From assembly GCF_025263685.1 (NCBI RefSeq), contig NZ_CP092109.1, forward strand, positions 868,001 through 932,000: a stretch of DNA of 64,000 nucleotides, in the 5' to 3' direction. The number at the start of each line of letters is the position of its first letter. Position 1 is the stretch's first letter. The notes beneath the pieces are model-generated. The model was not told the DNA's origin, ran no database searches, and worked only from the letters and a program-made list of their open reading frames with translations. This document shows positions 18,601 to 27,696 of the stretch, piece by piece. Made by a program: the position numbers and the translations under genes. This DNA comes from Geoalkalibacter halelectricus. GTDB lineage: Bacteria > Desulfobacterota > Desulfuromonadia > Desulfuromonadales > Geoalkalibacteraceae.

Positions 18601-18831
18601 TCAGGAAGAAACTTTCTCCAGGGACAGAATTTTCTGCCGGTCGTCGAAGCGCAGGCGAAACCGCCCGGTAATGCCCTCGCGGGTGACGAAGGTGCGCAGG
18701 TTGGCCGCCGGCAGGCGGATACGGCGCCCGTCCTCGGAGCGAACCTGGACAAAGGCGGCCGTGCCCTGATAATAGCGCAGGTACTTCTCGGCCGGGATAT
18801 GCAGACGGAAGAAGACTTCGCCGCCGGCCAT
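18601..18831 (-). CDS. Small DUF2835-like protein
   Basis: A 76-aa protein (starts MAGGEVFFRLHIPAEKYLRYYQG). The pattern of a YLRYYQG stretch, a basic patch (RIRLPAANLRTFVTREGI) and the ending GRFRLRFDDRQKILSLEKV matches the uncharacterised DUF2835 family, which has one domain over the full length. It starts two bases past the end of the epimerase-like gene, consistent with cotranslation. Function unknown. Confidence 0.78.
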   Translation of the reverse strand: MAGGEVFFRLHIPAEKYLRYYQGTAAFVQVRSEDGRRIRLPAANLRTFVTREGITGRFRLRFDDRQKILSLEKVSS

Positions 18832-18833
18832 GC

Positions 18834-19730
18834 CTAGGACACTTTACCCTCTTCGGCCAGGGCCGCGCGCAGCCCCGCGGCCAGATCCGGATAGCGCAGC
18901 TCGATGCCCAGCCTCTCGCGCAGGCGGCGGCTATCGAGGCGCCGCGATTCGTTGAGGTAGGAGAGCATCTCCGCGCTAAGGCGGCGGCGTGCCTCGGCCA
19001 TGCTGATCTGTGGCGGGCGTGGCAGGCCGCAGGCATCGGCCACCGCGTTAAAGTAGTCGGTCATGCTGCCGCCGCTCTCGTCGCAGACGTTGAAAACCTC
19101 CCCCGTTTGGCCCTTCTCGCCCGCCGCCACGCAGATGCGCGCCAGATCCACGGCGTGAATGCGGTTGGAGGGCGGCGCCTCGCGCGCTTCTAGAACCGGC
19201 ACGCCCTGCTCGATGCGCTTGCGCGGCAGGCGTCCCGGTCCGTAAATGCCCGGTACGCGCAGAATCACCACGGCGATGTCGCGCTCGCGCTGCACGCGCC
19301 GCAAGCGCTCCTCGGCATCTACGCGCCGTCGGGCCCGATCAGTCAGTGGCCGCAGGGGTGCTGTTTCATCCACCAGCGCCCCGCCGCAATCGCCGTAGAC
19401 GCCGCTGGTGCTGATGTAGACGATCTTCCAGGGTTTATCAGCGGCAAGAGCCTGATCGCAGAAGGCTTCCATGCGCGGATCGGCGACGCCCTGATCCGGC
19501 GGCGGGGCGAAATAGTAGACCAGACGATTTTCCACCGCCAGACCGGCAAGGCTTGCCGGATCATCCAGGTCACCCCGCGCAACGGCAAAGCCCAGTTCCT
19601 CGAGCTTGAGCTCCGCCTCCCGCGAACGCGCCAAGGCGCTCACCGCGACCCCGCGTTCCAGCCACAGCCGCCCGACCCGCCGACCGATCTCTCCGCAGCC
19701 GATGATGAGAACACCTGAAAAGTCAACCAT
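18834..19730 (-). CDS. NAD(P)-dependent epimerase/dehydratase-like protein (YeeZ type)
   Basis: A 298-aa Rossmann protein. It begins VDFSGVLIIGCGEIGRRVGR, a dinucleotide-binding glycine pattern, and shows IVYISTSGVYGDCGG and RVPGIYGPGRLPRKR, typical of extended SDR/epimerase-like proteins of the YeeZ group. The usual catalytic YxxxK is not obvious, so enzymatic activity is uncertain. It sits 23 bases downstream of pepN and directly before the DUF2835-like gene. Confidence 0.82.
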   Translation of the reverse strand: MVDFSGVLIIGCGEIGRRVGRLWLERGVAVSALARSREAELKLEELGFAVARGDLDDPASLAGLAVENRLVYYFAPPPDQGVADPRMEAFCDQALAADKPWKIVYISTSGVYGDCGGALVDETAPLRPLTDRARRRVDAEERLRRVQRERDIAVVILRVPGIYGPGRLPRKRIEQGVPVLEAREAPPSNRIHAVDLARICVAAGEKGQTGEVFNVCDESGGSMTDYFNAVADACGLPRPPQISMAEARRRLSAEMLSYLNESRRLDSRRLRERLGIELRYPDLAAGLRAALAEEGKVS

Positions 19731-19753
19731 ACCCGCCTTCCCTCTCCGGCGTC

Positions 19754-22396
19754 CTATCGCCCCAGACTCTTGCCTACCACCTCGGCCACATCCCGCGAAA
19801 CATCGGGCCGCTCAAGGATCTCCTCAAGCTGCGCCCGCATCAGCCGCTGCCGGCTTTCATCGTAGCGGCGCCAGTGATTGAAGGCCGCCACCAGGCGCGC
19901 GGCCAATTGCGGGTTGAAGGCATCGATGCGCCGCACGTAATCGCCGAGCAAGGCATAGCCGTCGCCCGACGCGGCATGGAAATGATAAGGGTTGGCGGTG
20001 CTGAAGGCGCCGAGCAGGGACCGCACCCGATTAGGGTTGCGCAGGTTGAAGGCCGGATGGTCGAGCAGTTCCCTGACCCGCGCCCCGGCGTCGGCGCGGC
20101 CCGAGGTAGCCTGAAGGGTGAACCATTTGTCGACCACCAGGGGATCCTGTTGCCATTTCTCGTAAAAACGCGCCAGCGGCGCCGCGCCCTCGGTTCCCTC
20201 GTGCTGAGCGAGGATGCTCAGGGCCGCCAGCACATCGGTCATGTTGCCGCCGCGCTCGGCCTGATTGGCGCACAGCTCCACGCACACCGGCTCATCGAGC
20301 AGGGCCAGATAGCTCAAACAGGCGTTCTTGAGGCTGCGCCGCCCCACGGCCTGGGGCTCGAAACCATAGGGTCCGGTATCGACGTTCTCCTGCCAGACCG
20401 TCAGCAGCAGAAGCCGCAGTTCCCGGGCCAGGGCCTTTTGCAGATGCTTGCGAGCCTGATGAATGGCCGAGGGATCGATGCGCTCCATCTGCTCGGCCAC
20501 ATAGATCTCGCTGGGCAAGAGCAGCGCCTGCGCCTTGAAGGCGGGCTCCAGGTGCGGATCGTTGAGAGTGTTGGCCAGGGCATGGGCCAGGGCTCCGGCA
20601 TCACCCGGCGCGCGCCCCTGCTGAAAATCCCCGACCAGGCGCAGCAGCACACGCAGCGCGAGCTGCTGGCCGCTGTCCCAGCGGTTGAAGGCATCGTCGT
20701 CGTGGCCGGCGAGAAACGCCAGCTCCGCGTCGCTCAGATCACACACCAGCTTGACCGGCGCGGAAAATCCGCGCAGCAGGGACGGCAGCGGCTCCTGCGG
20801 CACGCCGACGAACTCAAAGGTCTGCTGCGTCTCGGTCAGACTGAGCACGTGGCTGTGGCCGTCGGGCTGGGCCTCGCCGCGCAGTTGCAGCGGCAGCCTT
20901 TGGCCTTGGGGATCAAGCAGCGCCATGCTGACGGGGATATGGAAAGGCTGCTTCTCCCCCTGCCCCGGCGTGGGCGGGCAGCTCTGCCGCAGGGTCAGGG
21001 AATAGGTCTGGGACGCGGCGTCATAACGGCGCTCGACCTGGATTTCCGGGGTGCCGGCCTGGGTGTACCAGCGGCGGAACTGGCCAAGGTCAACCCCCGC
21101 GGCATCCTCCATGGCGCGCACGAAATCGTCGGTGGTCACCGCCTGGCCGTCATGACGGGCGAAATAGAGGTCCATGCCGCGGCGGAATCCCTTTTCCCCG
21201 AGCAGGGTGTGCATCATGCGGATGACTTCCGCGCCTTTGTTGTAGATGGTCAGGGTGTAGAAATTGTTAATCTCCTCATAGCACGAGGGCCGCACCGGAT
21301 GGGCCATGGGGCCGGCATCCTCGGCGAACTGCGCGGTGCGCAGCAGGCGCACGTCGGCGATCCGTTTGATGGCGCGCGCGCTCTGGTCGGCGGAGAACTC
21401 CTGATCGCGGAACACCGTCAGGCCCTCCTTGAGGCTCAACTGAAACCAGTCGCGGCAGGTCACGCGGTTGCCGGTCCAATTGTGGAAATACTCGTGACCG
21501 ATAACGCCTTCGATGTTCTGGTAATCGAGGTCGGTCGCGGTGTCGGGGCGCGCCAGGACGTACTTGGAGTTGAAGATGTTGAGCCCCTTGTTTTCCATGG
21601 CGCCCATGTTGAAATCGTCCACGGCGACGATCATGTACTGATCGAGGTCGCATTCCAGACCGAAGCGCTCCTCGTCCCAGCGCATGGCGTTCTTCAGGGC
21701 GTGCATGGCGTGGGCGCACTTGTCGAGATTGTGCGCTTCCACGTATATCTGCAGGGTAATGGGGCGCTCCGAACGGGTGGTGAAGGTATCTTCGAGGCAG
21801 GCGAGCTTGCCCGCCACCAGGGCGAACAGGTAGGAGGGCTTGGGGAAGGGATCATCCCATTCGGCGAAGTGCCTGCCGCCTTCGAGTTCGCCATGGGCCA
21901 CGCGGTTGCCGTTGGCGAGCAGCACCGGAAAACGCTCGCGGTCGGCGACCAGGGTGGTGCGGTAGACGGTCATGACGTCGGGGCGGTCGGGAAAATAGGT
22001 GATGCGCCGGAACCCCTCGGGCTCGCATTGGGTGCACAGGTTGCCGCTGGAGAGATATAGCCCTTCCAGGGCACCGTTGTCCTTAGGGTTGAGCAGGGTT
22101 TCGACCTCCAGGACAAAGCGCTCCGGCACCTCGCTAACCACCAGCCGCTCCTCGTCGCGGTAATATTCCTCGCCGCTAAGCTCGCGTCCATCCATGTGCA
22201 GGCTCAACAGGTGCAGCTGGTTGCCGTCGAGCACCAGGGGTTGCCTCGGCGCCGCCGTCGCCGGGTTGCGCCGCAACTCCAGGGTCGCCTTGACGCGGGT
22301 GGCGGCTTCATCGAGATCGAAATGCAGGTTGACCCGCTCGACCAGATAGGCCGGCGGGCAATAGTCTTCAAGATGGATGGTTTTGTTGCGGTTCAT
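19754..22396 (-). CDS. pepN: Aminopeptidase N
   Basis: Zinc metallo-exopeptidase (M1 family) that trims N-terminal residues from peptides in the cytoplasm. The 880-aa protein has the substrate-binding GAMENKGLN motif (about residue 265) and the zinc site HEYFHNWTGNRVT (HExxH near 300) with the downstream LKEGLTVFRDQEFS glutamate. The length equals that of the E. coli-type enzyme. No signal peptide is seen. It heads a minus-strand run of genes leading to glpK. Confidence 0.96.
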   Translation of the reverse strand: MNRNKTIHLEDYCPPAYLVERVNLHFDLDEAATRVKATLELRRNPATAAPRQPLVLDGNQLHLLSLHMDGRELSGEEYYRDEERLVVSEVPERFVLEVETLLNPKDNGALEGLYLSSGNLCTQCEPEGFRRITYFPDRPDVMTVYRTTLVADRERFPVLLANGNRVAHGELEGGRHFAEWDDPFPKPSYLFALVAGKLACLEDTFTTRSERPITLQIYVEAHNLDKCAHAMHALKNAMRWDEERFGLECDLDQYMIVAVDDFNMGAMENKGLNIFNSKYVLARPDTATDLDYQNIEGVIGHEYFHNWTGNRVTCRDWFQLSLKEGLTVFRDQEFSADQSARAIKRIADVRLLRTAQFAEDAGPMAHPVRPSCYEEINNFYTLTIYNKGAEVIRMMHTLLGEKGFRRGMDLYFARHDGQAVTTDDFVRAMEDAAGVDLGQFRRWYTQAGTPEIQVERRYDAASQTYSLTLRQSCPPTPGQGEKQPFHIPVSMALLDPQGQRLPLQLRGEAQPDGHSHVLSLTETQQTFEFVGVPQEPLPSLLRGFSAPVKLVCDLSDAELAFLAGHDDDAFNRWDSGQQLALRVLLRLVGDFQQGRAPGDAGALAHALANTLNDPHLEPAFKAQALLLPSEIYVAEQMERIDPSAIHQARKHLQKALARELRLLLLTVWQENVDTGPYGFEPQAVGRRSLKNACLSYLALLDEPVCVELCANQAERGGNMTDVLAALSILAQHEGTEGAAPLARFYEKWQQDPLVVDKWFTLQATSGRADAGARVRELLDHPAFNLRNPNRVRSLLGAFSTANPYHFHAASGDGYALLGDYVRRIDAFNPQLAARLVAAFNHWRRYDESRQRLMRAQLEEILERPDVSRDVAEVVGKSLGR

Positions 22397-22613
22397 CGCG
22401 CCTCGTTTCGTGGGGTGACAGTGAAATCCCTCAAGCTCTTTTGCCTCTCCAACCTATTGTCCTTATCCAACTGATTTGTCAAGAGCAACCCGTTACACAG
22501 AAGGAATAAAAATCTTTTTCATGTGTGATTTTTTTTCTTGATCTTTTCATTCGCTTCGCCTAAAGTTTGCCAGTAAGCATGCTTTAATTTTTTTCGTCTA
22601 AAAACAGCGAGTC

Positions 22614-22922
22614 ATGACCATGAAAATTGCGAGCTCTCTGCTGAATTGGCTCACCAGGGCAACCACGGCTCAGGAAGTTAATCTTCCCAACACCCAAGTC
22701 CAGCCCGAAAAAGTTGTCTCTCCCGGTACGACATCGGCACCGGCGGACAAAGTGCAATTTTCCGAATTGGCGCAAAAGCTCAGCCAAACACCCCCTGCGG
22801 AAATCGAGGCTCATATCACCCTTGAGGAACGCCTCGCCTTGCGCCAGGAACCCCAAACCCAGACCTACAAACCAAGTCTCATGCAGATGGCCAAGAAGTT
22901 TTTGGGCATGGGCATGACCTAA
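22614..22922 (+). CDS. Small protein of unknown function
   Basis: A 102-aa hydrophilic protein (MTMKIASSLLNWLTRATTAQ...), with an amphipathic N-terminal helix, a Pro/Thr/Ser-rich middle and a C-terminal helical half (FSELAQKLSQTPPAEIEAHI, LMQMAKKFLGMGMT). Start is uncertain (22614 or 22620); no strong ribosome site is visible. It is a monocistron between a divergent pepN and a clear terminator, which argues that it is real. The helical C-terminal half is reminiscent of small anti-sigma or regulatory proteins, but I do not recognise the family. Confidence 0.6.
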   Translation: MTMKIASSLLNWLTRATTAQEVNLPNTQVQPEKVVSPGTTSAPADKVQFSELAQKLSQTPPAEIEAHITLEERLALRQEPQTQTYKPSLMQMAKKFLGMGMT

Positions 22923-22941
22923 GCCCTCTCCTATAATCCCG

Positions 22942-22975
22942 AAAAAGCCGGCGCCTCCAACGCCGGCTTTTTTTA
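22942..22975 (+). terminator. Rho-independent terminator
   Basis: Stem AAAAAGCCGGCG / CGCCGGCTTTTT with a 7-nt loop and a T7 tail, 20 bases after the small unknown gene. Confidence 0.92.
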
Positions 22976-23050
22976 TGTTCATTGTTCTGCTAAACTCAGA
23001 CAGAAGAAGTAAGGAATCACCCTTTGTTCTGTTTCTGTGAGGTTCTTGCC

Positions 23051-24661
23051 TTGACGCCGAATTGCTGTTGGAATCTAGACTTGGAGTCCATTGAGGGCTG
23101 TCCGAACCTCGCCGACGGCGACGAGGAACTGCTGTTCAACAAAAAGAAGCGGCTGATGGAGCGTTGCTTCGAATGCCCGCGCTTCTACGAGGATCTGCTT
23201 CAATTACGTCATCAAGGGGAACTCTCGGCCGAGCTGCTCGGGGTCGCTCTTGAGAGCCTTCGCGACCTGCGCTTGCAGCGCCAGGAGCTTCGCGGCGAAC
23301 TTGAGGTTCGCAATCGCGAATTCGAGTTTCTCCATGAGGTGACATCGACCATTCAATCCAGCCTCAACCTGGATGAAATCATCGCCTGGGCACTGACCGC
23401 GATCACCGCCGGACAGGGTTTCGGCTTCAACCGCGCCATCCTGCTGCTGGTCGATGCCCCCAGGCAAAACCTCAACGGTTATGTCGCCGTCGGCCCCCGG
23501 CGCCTGGAAGACGCGCAGCGCATCTGGCACGAAATCGAGGAAAAACACTATAGCCTGCAAGAAATGGCGCAGCGTTTTTTCACGGAGAAAATGCCTGCCG
23601 AGAAGGAAAAATTTCGCGACCTCCTCGACCTACTTTCCCTGCCCCTGGCGAAAAACAACCATTTGTTCATAGACACGCTTAACAACTCCGCCAGTCGCCA
23701 CATTCACAATCTCTGGCAGGAGCCGCAAATCGACCGACACCAGGTTGAGGCCCTGGAGGTCAGCGAAATCGTCCTGGTGCCCTTGAAGAGCCACAAGCGC
23801 CGGGTGGGATTGCTGCTTGCCGACAATATCGTCAACCGTCGCCCCATCAGCCGCCACGACCTGCGTCTCCTCGAAACCTTCGCGCGCCCCCTGGCCTTTG
23901 CCATTGAGAGGGGGGCCTTGCATGAGCAGTTGCAAAAGGAACTGGGCAAGGTCCGCGACGCCCACCAGCGCCTGCAACAGCAGCAGGAAGAGATGGTGCG
24001 CATGGAAAAGATGGCGCTGGTGGGAAAAATCGTCTCGCATTTCTCCCACTCCATCCGCAATCCCCTGATGATCATCGGCGGCTTCGCCCGGTCCTTGAGC
24101 CGGCAAATCCCCGAGGGCGACGAACGTCGCCGCTACATCGAATCCATCGTCCGCGAAACGCGCAAGCTCGAAGATGTCCTCCAGGAAGCCCTCAACTATT
24201 CGGAAGCCCTGCACCCGACCTTTGATCTGTGGGATATCAACCAGTTGTTGACCACGGTCTACGGCGGTCTGCTTGAGGACATGGACTTGGGAGGCGTTGC
24301 CGCGCATTTCGACCTGAGTGTCGGCCTGCCCCTGGCGCGCATCGACTTTAAGCAAATGAGCTACTGCCTGCGCAGCCTTTTCAACAATGCGCTGGAGGCC
24401 ATGCCCCAAGGCGGCAAGTTGACCATTTCCACCCGGGCCTCGGATACCCACCTGATGATTGAAATCCGTGATTCCGGCCCCGGCATCGCTCCGGAAATCC
24501 TCGACCAGGTGGAATCGCCCTTCGCCACCAACAACGGCAAGACGACCGGCCTTGGCCTCTCTCTGTGTTCACGCATTTTGCGCGGCCATGGCGGCACCTT
24601 CTCCCTGGCTAACAGCGAACAAGGCGGGGCGGTGGTCACATTGAGCTTGCCCCTGCAATAA
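23051..24661 (+). CDS. GAF-domain sensor histidine kinase with Cys-rich N-terminus
   Basis: A soluble kinase of about 536 aa. The N-terminal 45 residues carry a Cys cluster (NCCWNLD, EGCPN, RCFECPRFYE) suggestive of a metal or Fe-S site. Residues about 75-290 are GAF-like, followed by a coiled coil and the H-box SHSIRNPLMIIGGFARSL (about 335), N-box LFNNALEAMPQGG, G1 DSGPGI and G2 GLGLSLC. Start is debatable: TTG at 23051 preceded by GAGG fits the pattern NCCW near the N-terminus; a TTG at 23024 preceded by AAGGA is the alternative. No response regulator is adjacent; an ATP-grasp-like gene follows 37 bases on. Confidence 0.85.
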   Translation: MTPNCCWNLDLESIEGCPNLADGDEELLFNKKKRLMERCFECPRFYEDLLQLRHQGELSAELLGVALESLRDLRLQRQELRGELEVRNREFEFLHEVTSTIQSSLNLDEIIAWALTAITAGQGFGFNRAILLLVDAPRQNLNGYVAVGPRRLEDAQRIWHEIEEKHYSLQEMAQRFFTEKMPAEKEKFRDLLDLLSLPLAKNNHLFIDTLNNSASRHIHNLWQEPQIDRHQVEALEVSEIVLVPLKSHKRRVGLLLADNIVNRRPISRHDLRLLETFARPLAFAIERGALHEQLQKELGKVRDAHQRLQQQQEEMVRMEKMALVGKIVSHFSHSIRNPLMIIGGFARSLSRQIPEGDERRRYIESIVRETRKLEDVLQEALNYSEALHPTFDLWDINQLLTTVYGGLLEDMDLGGVAAHFDLSVGLPLARIDFKQMSYCLRSLFNNALEAMPQGGKLTISTRASDTHLMIEIRDSGPGIAPEILDQVESPFATNNGKTTGLGLSLCSRILRGHGGTFSLANSEQGGAVVTLSLPLQ

Positions 24662-24698
24662 ACATCCGCGCTCCTCGCCTTGCCTCTGAGAGCTTTTC

Positions 24699-25820
24699 AT
24701 GCCCCCTTTTAGCGATTGCCTCATTGATACCCCGGTGGAACTTTCCCGTGGCGACTTGCGTGCCATGATGCATCTGGCCCGCAGCCTGTTCCATCTTAGC
24801 CGACTGCCCGCCTACCGCGACCTGATTGCACCTGAGGCTCCCCCGATCGCCGCCTTCGATCCTCGCCATGACGCCGTTATGATGGGGTATGATTTTCACC
24901 TCGATTCGCAGGGGCCGCGGCTGATCGAGGTCAACACCAATGCCGGCGGCGGGCTGCTGGCAATTCTCTCCCACGGCGCCTCAGATCTAACCGCTGCCGG
25001 GGCACTCCCGCGACGTCTGCGGGAGAAAATCCTTTCCCCCTTTTATCAGGAAATGTACCGATACTCCGGAGGCCGGTCCAGGCGGCCAGGGCGCATCGCC
25101 ATTATCGACGAGGAGCCGGGCGGACAATTTCTCTATCCGGAAATGCAGGGGTTTCAGCGCCTGTTCGAGCAAGACGGCGTATCGACGGCCATCATCGATC
25201 CGACGGAGGTCGAGGAGCGCGAGGAGGGATTGTTCCACCAGGGAGAGATGCTTGATCTGATCTACAACCGCCACTGTGATTTTTATCTGGAAACGCCGAC
25301 CATGCAGCCCATCGCCAGGGCCTATGCCGGCGGCCGTGTCTGCCTGACGCCCAACCCTTTTGCCTACGGGCTGCTGGGCGACAAGCGCCGCATGGCTCTG
25401 TGGTCCGATGAGAAGGTGCTGCGTGCCTTACCCTTGAAGGAAGCGGAAATTCACCGAATCCTGGATGCCGTACCCTATACCCGGCTACTTGCCGAACTGG
25501 GCAGGGAAGACGCTTGGAAGAAACGGAAGAATCTGGTCTTCAAGCCTGTAACGCGCTTTGGCAGTCGCGGCGTGTATATGGGGGCGAGCATTTCACGAAC
25601 CCGTTTCGATTCTCTCCCCCCGGACCAGACCCTCGCCCAAACCCTGGTGCCACCGTCGCTGACGCAGGTGGCCTCCCAGGAGCGCCCCATGAAAACCGAT
25701 TTTCGCCTCTATGCCTATCGCACCCATATCCTCGGCGTCACGGCCCGCCTCTATCACGGACAGGTCACCAACATGCAATCCCCGGGCAGCGGTTTCGCTC
25801 CGGTGCGCATCCGGGATTAA
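24699..25820 (+). CDS. ATP-grasp-like protein of unknown substrate
   Basis: A 373-aa protein. The stretch LIEVNTNAGGGLLAIL near residue 75-90 and FKPVTRFGSRGVYMG near 275-290 resemble the metal- and nucleotide-binding elements of ATP-grasp ligases (glutathionylspermidine-synthase-like), though in an unusual order for canonical ATP-grasp folds, compatible with a circular permutation. No signal peptide. It follows the GAF kinase by 37 bases and is probably cotranscribed. Its stop codon shares TTAA with that of the convergent M23 peptidase gene. The ligase assignment is inference from motifs. Confidence 0.65.
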   Translation: MPPFSDCLIDTPVELSRGDLRAMMHLARSLFHLSRLPAYRDLIAPEAPPIAAFDPRHDAVMMGYDFHLDSQGPRLIEVNTNAGGGLLAILSHGASDLTAAGALPRRLREKILSPFYQEMYRYSGGRSRRPGRIAIIDEEPGGQFLYPEMQGFQRLFEQDGVSTAIIDPTEVEEREEGLFHQGEMLDLIYNRHCDFYLETPTMQPIARAYAGGRVCLTPNPFAYGLLGDKRRMALWSDEKVLRALPLKEAEIHRILDAVPYTRLLAELGREDAWKKRKNLVFKPVTRFGSRGVYMGASISRTRFDSLPPDQTLAQTLVPPSLTQVASQERPMKTDFRLYAYRTHILGVTARLYHGQVTNMQSPGSGFAPVRIRD

Positions 25821-27151
25821 GGGGCGGACGGCAATTTGCTCGTGATGTTGTTGCGGACCCAGTTGGGATCCCACCATTCAATGGGATTGACCGGCACGCC
25901 GCCTACCATGATTTCAAAATGCAGATGGTCGCCCAGAGCCATGCCCGTGGCACCGCTGTTGCCGATCAGATCACCCTTCTGGACGAAATCACCCGGGCTG
26001 ACCTCCATGCGGGTCAGATGGGCGTAGAGGCTTTGCAGACCCAGGCCGTGGTCGATGACCACACAATTGCCATAGATTCCCAGAAACTCGGCGAAAATGA
26101 CGCGCCCGTGGTTGCTGGCATGAATCGGTGCCTGCTGCACCGAGGCCAGATCGATTCCCATGTGGGTCGCTTCGCTGATCTTTCTGCCTTGATAGAGGTA
26201 GGTGCGACGATCGGCGTAGCCGGCCATGTTGGCGGCACCAGCCATGCGCAGAAAATCCCCGCGCCACAGGGGTTCGGAAGCGGTATTGCGGCTTAACTCG
26301 TTGAGGGTTTGCCGGTTGTCCTCGCGCATCTGGGTGTTGACCTTCAGAAAAGTCTCCAGCAGGGAATCGGCATTGGGAAAGTAGCGTTCGAACTGCGGCA
26401 TGACCGCATTGAGGAAATTATCGGAAATATTGAGATTGTCGTGCCGAAACCGGCGCGCATTGGCATGGTGGCTAAACCCGCCGCGCCCTTCATTGCCGGC
26501 CAGATCGACGGCGATCAACCGCGGCGAGAATTCCGCGGGGCTCATGTCATGGGGTAAGGCGAAAAGTGCCAGGTATTCTCCGCTCGGCTGGCGAAATCCG
26601 GGAAAGAAATAGTCTCCCACCTCCATGCCGGTTCGCTTTACCTCTTCACTGACTGTGTAAACGATGAGCGCCGCGCCCCCCTGATTGATGTTGTGGGCGG
26701 TACTCAGCACATTGATGCGCGGTGGCGTGGCATCGAAAATCAGGTGAAAGACCTGATCAGAGGTGTTTCCGGCGCCAAAGCGATAAATTGATCGGTCGGT
26801 GGCGATCACACGAACCTCGATCGGGCCATCGCGCAAGGCCGGATCCTGCAAGGCGATGGTTTCGCTGCTGCGAGTGACGCCAGGCTCATAGGTGGTGTCG
26901 AGAATGGTGCGGGAAATATTGCCCTGGGTAAGGGTAATGGTCGCATTGCGCAGCCCCGAGCCCTTATCGCTCAGTTCAAAAGTCAGGGGTTTGGCCGATA
27001 CACGCTCGGATTCAGCCATAAGCGTAATTTGGGGACCGTCGGTATCACGGAAATAGCTGAAAGCCCCGACAATCAGGGCGACGGCCACCAATATGCTGAG
27101 CAGCAGTCCGAGTTTAGGAGCCAGGGATTTTTTTCGTGAATAGGATCTCAT
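25817..27151 (-). CDS. M23 family peptidoglycan endopeptidase, membrane anchored
   Basis: A 444-aa protein with an N-terminal membrane anchor (LGLLLSILVAVALIVGAFSYF, residues about 13-33) and Ig-like beta-sheet repeats in the middle. The C-terminal LytM domain (about 310-440) shows the zinc motifs THMGIDLAS, the surrounding VVIDHGLGLQSLYAHL and the catalytic GDHLHFEIMVGG. It presumably cuts peptide crosslinks in the periplasm. The start at 27151 is chosen by AAAGG upstream and a proper positive N-terminus; the in-frame extension adds a second unlikely hydrophobic segment. Confidence 0.9.
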   Translation of the reverse strand: MRSYSRKKSLAPKLGLLLSILVAVALIVGAFSYFRDTDGPQITLMAESERVSAKPLTFELSDKGSGLRNATITLTQGNISRTILDTTYEPGVTRSSETIALQDPALRDGPIEVRVIATDRSIYRFGAGNTSDQVFHLIFDATPPRINVLSTAHNINQGGAALIVYTVSEEVKRTGMEVGDYFFPGFRQPSGEYLALFALPHDMSPAEFSPRLIAVDLAGNEGRGGFSHHANARRFRHDNLNISDNFLNAVMPQFERYFPNADSLLETFLKVNTQMREDNRQTLNELSRNTASEPLWRGDFLRMAGAANMAGYADRRTYLYQGRKISEATHMGIDLASVQQAPIHASNHGRVIFAEFLGIYGNCVVIDHGLGLQSLYAHLTRMEVSPGDFVQKGDLIGNSGATGMALGDHLHFEIMVGGVPVNPIEWWDPNWVRNNITSKLPSAP

Positions 27152-27241
27152 TATTACAGCCTTTGGGTAGATATGGAAAATCCAAAACCCGATGTTACCC
27201 AAAGGCTCCGATCCGGGTCAACACAAACCGCCCGGGCCGCC

Positions 27242-27643
27242 TTACTGCCAGCGTCCGTCGCGGCGCTGACGCAATTCGATCTCCACGGATTGAATCCGCC
27301 CGCGGTCGCTGACAAAGGAACTCAGCAGCCAGCTCACCAGGCTGATCACCAGGGAGCCGAGCAGCGCCCAGCCGAATCCGGCCACGTGGAATCCCGTGAT
27401 GACACCGGATACCATCAACAGCAGCAAGGCATTGATGACAAAGGTGAACAGTCCCAGAGTCAAAATGGTAATGGGCAAGGTGAGCAGAAAAAGAATCGGG
27501 CGAAAAAACGCATTGAGAAAGCCTAAAATCGCCGCCGCCAGCAGGGCCGAACCAAAACCGGCCACCTCGATGCCCCGCAACAGATAAGCCGCCGCCAGAA
27601 TGGCGGCGGTCAAAATGAGCCAACGCAGAATCAAACCAGGCAC
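27242..27643 (-). CDS. Phage-holin-family-4-like small membrane protein
   Basis: A 133-aa protein with four membrane spans (for example LILTAAILAAAYLLRGI, FGSALLAAAILGFLNAFF, LFLLTLPITILTLGLFTFVI, WALLGSLVISLVSWLLSSF). The NAFFRPILFLLTLPITILTLG stretch fits the widespread YkvI/holin_4_2 type; these are chromosomal membrane proteins, and there is no phage context here. The start is a GTG with GGAGGACAG upstream. Function unknown. Confidence 0.82.
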   Translation of the reverse strand: MPGLILRWLILTAAILAAAYLLRGIEVAGFGSALLAAAILGFLNAFFRPILFLLTLPITILTLGLFTFVINALLLLMVSGVITGFHVAGFGWALLGSLVISLVSWLLSSFVSDRGRIQSVEIELRQRRDGRWQ

Positions 27644-27696
27644 GAACCCTGTCCTCCCGTGTTATTTCTAAAATAGATACTCAGCGCCACAACAAA

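Noticed and set aside
19874-22060. 728-codon open frame on the plus strand
   Set aside because: It lies antisense to pepN, has no ribosome site or recognisable domains and is explained by high GC third positions of the real gene.
27242-27643. Prophage because of a holin-like protein
   Set aside because: No other phage genes are nearby, and this family is commonly chromosomal.
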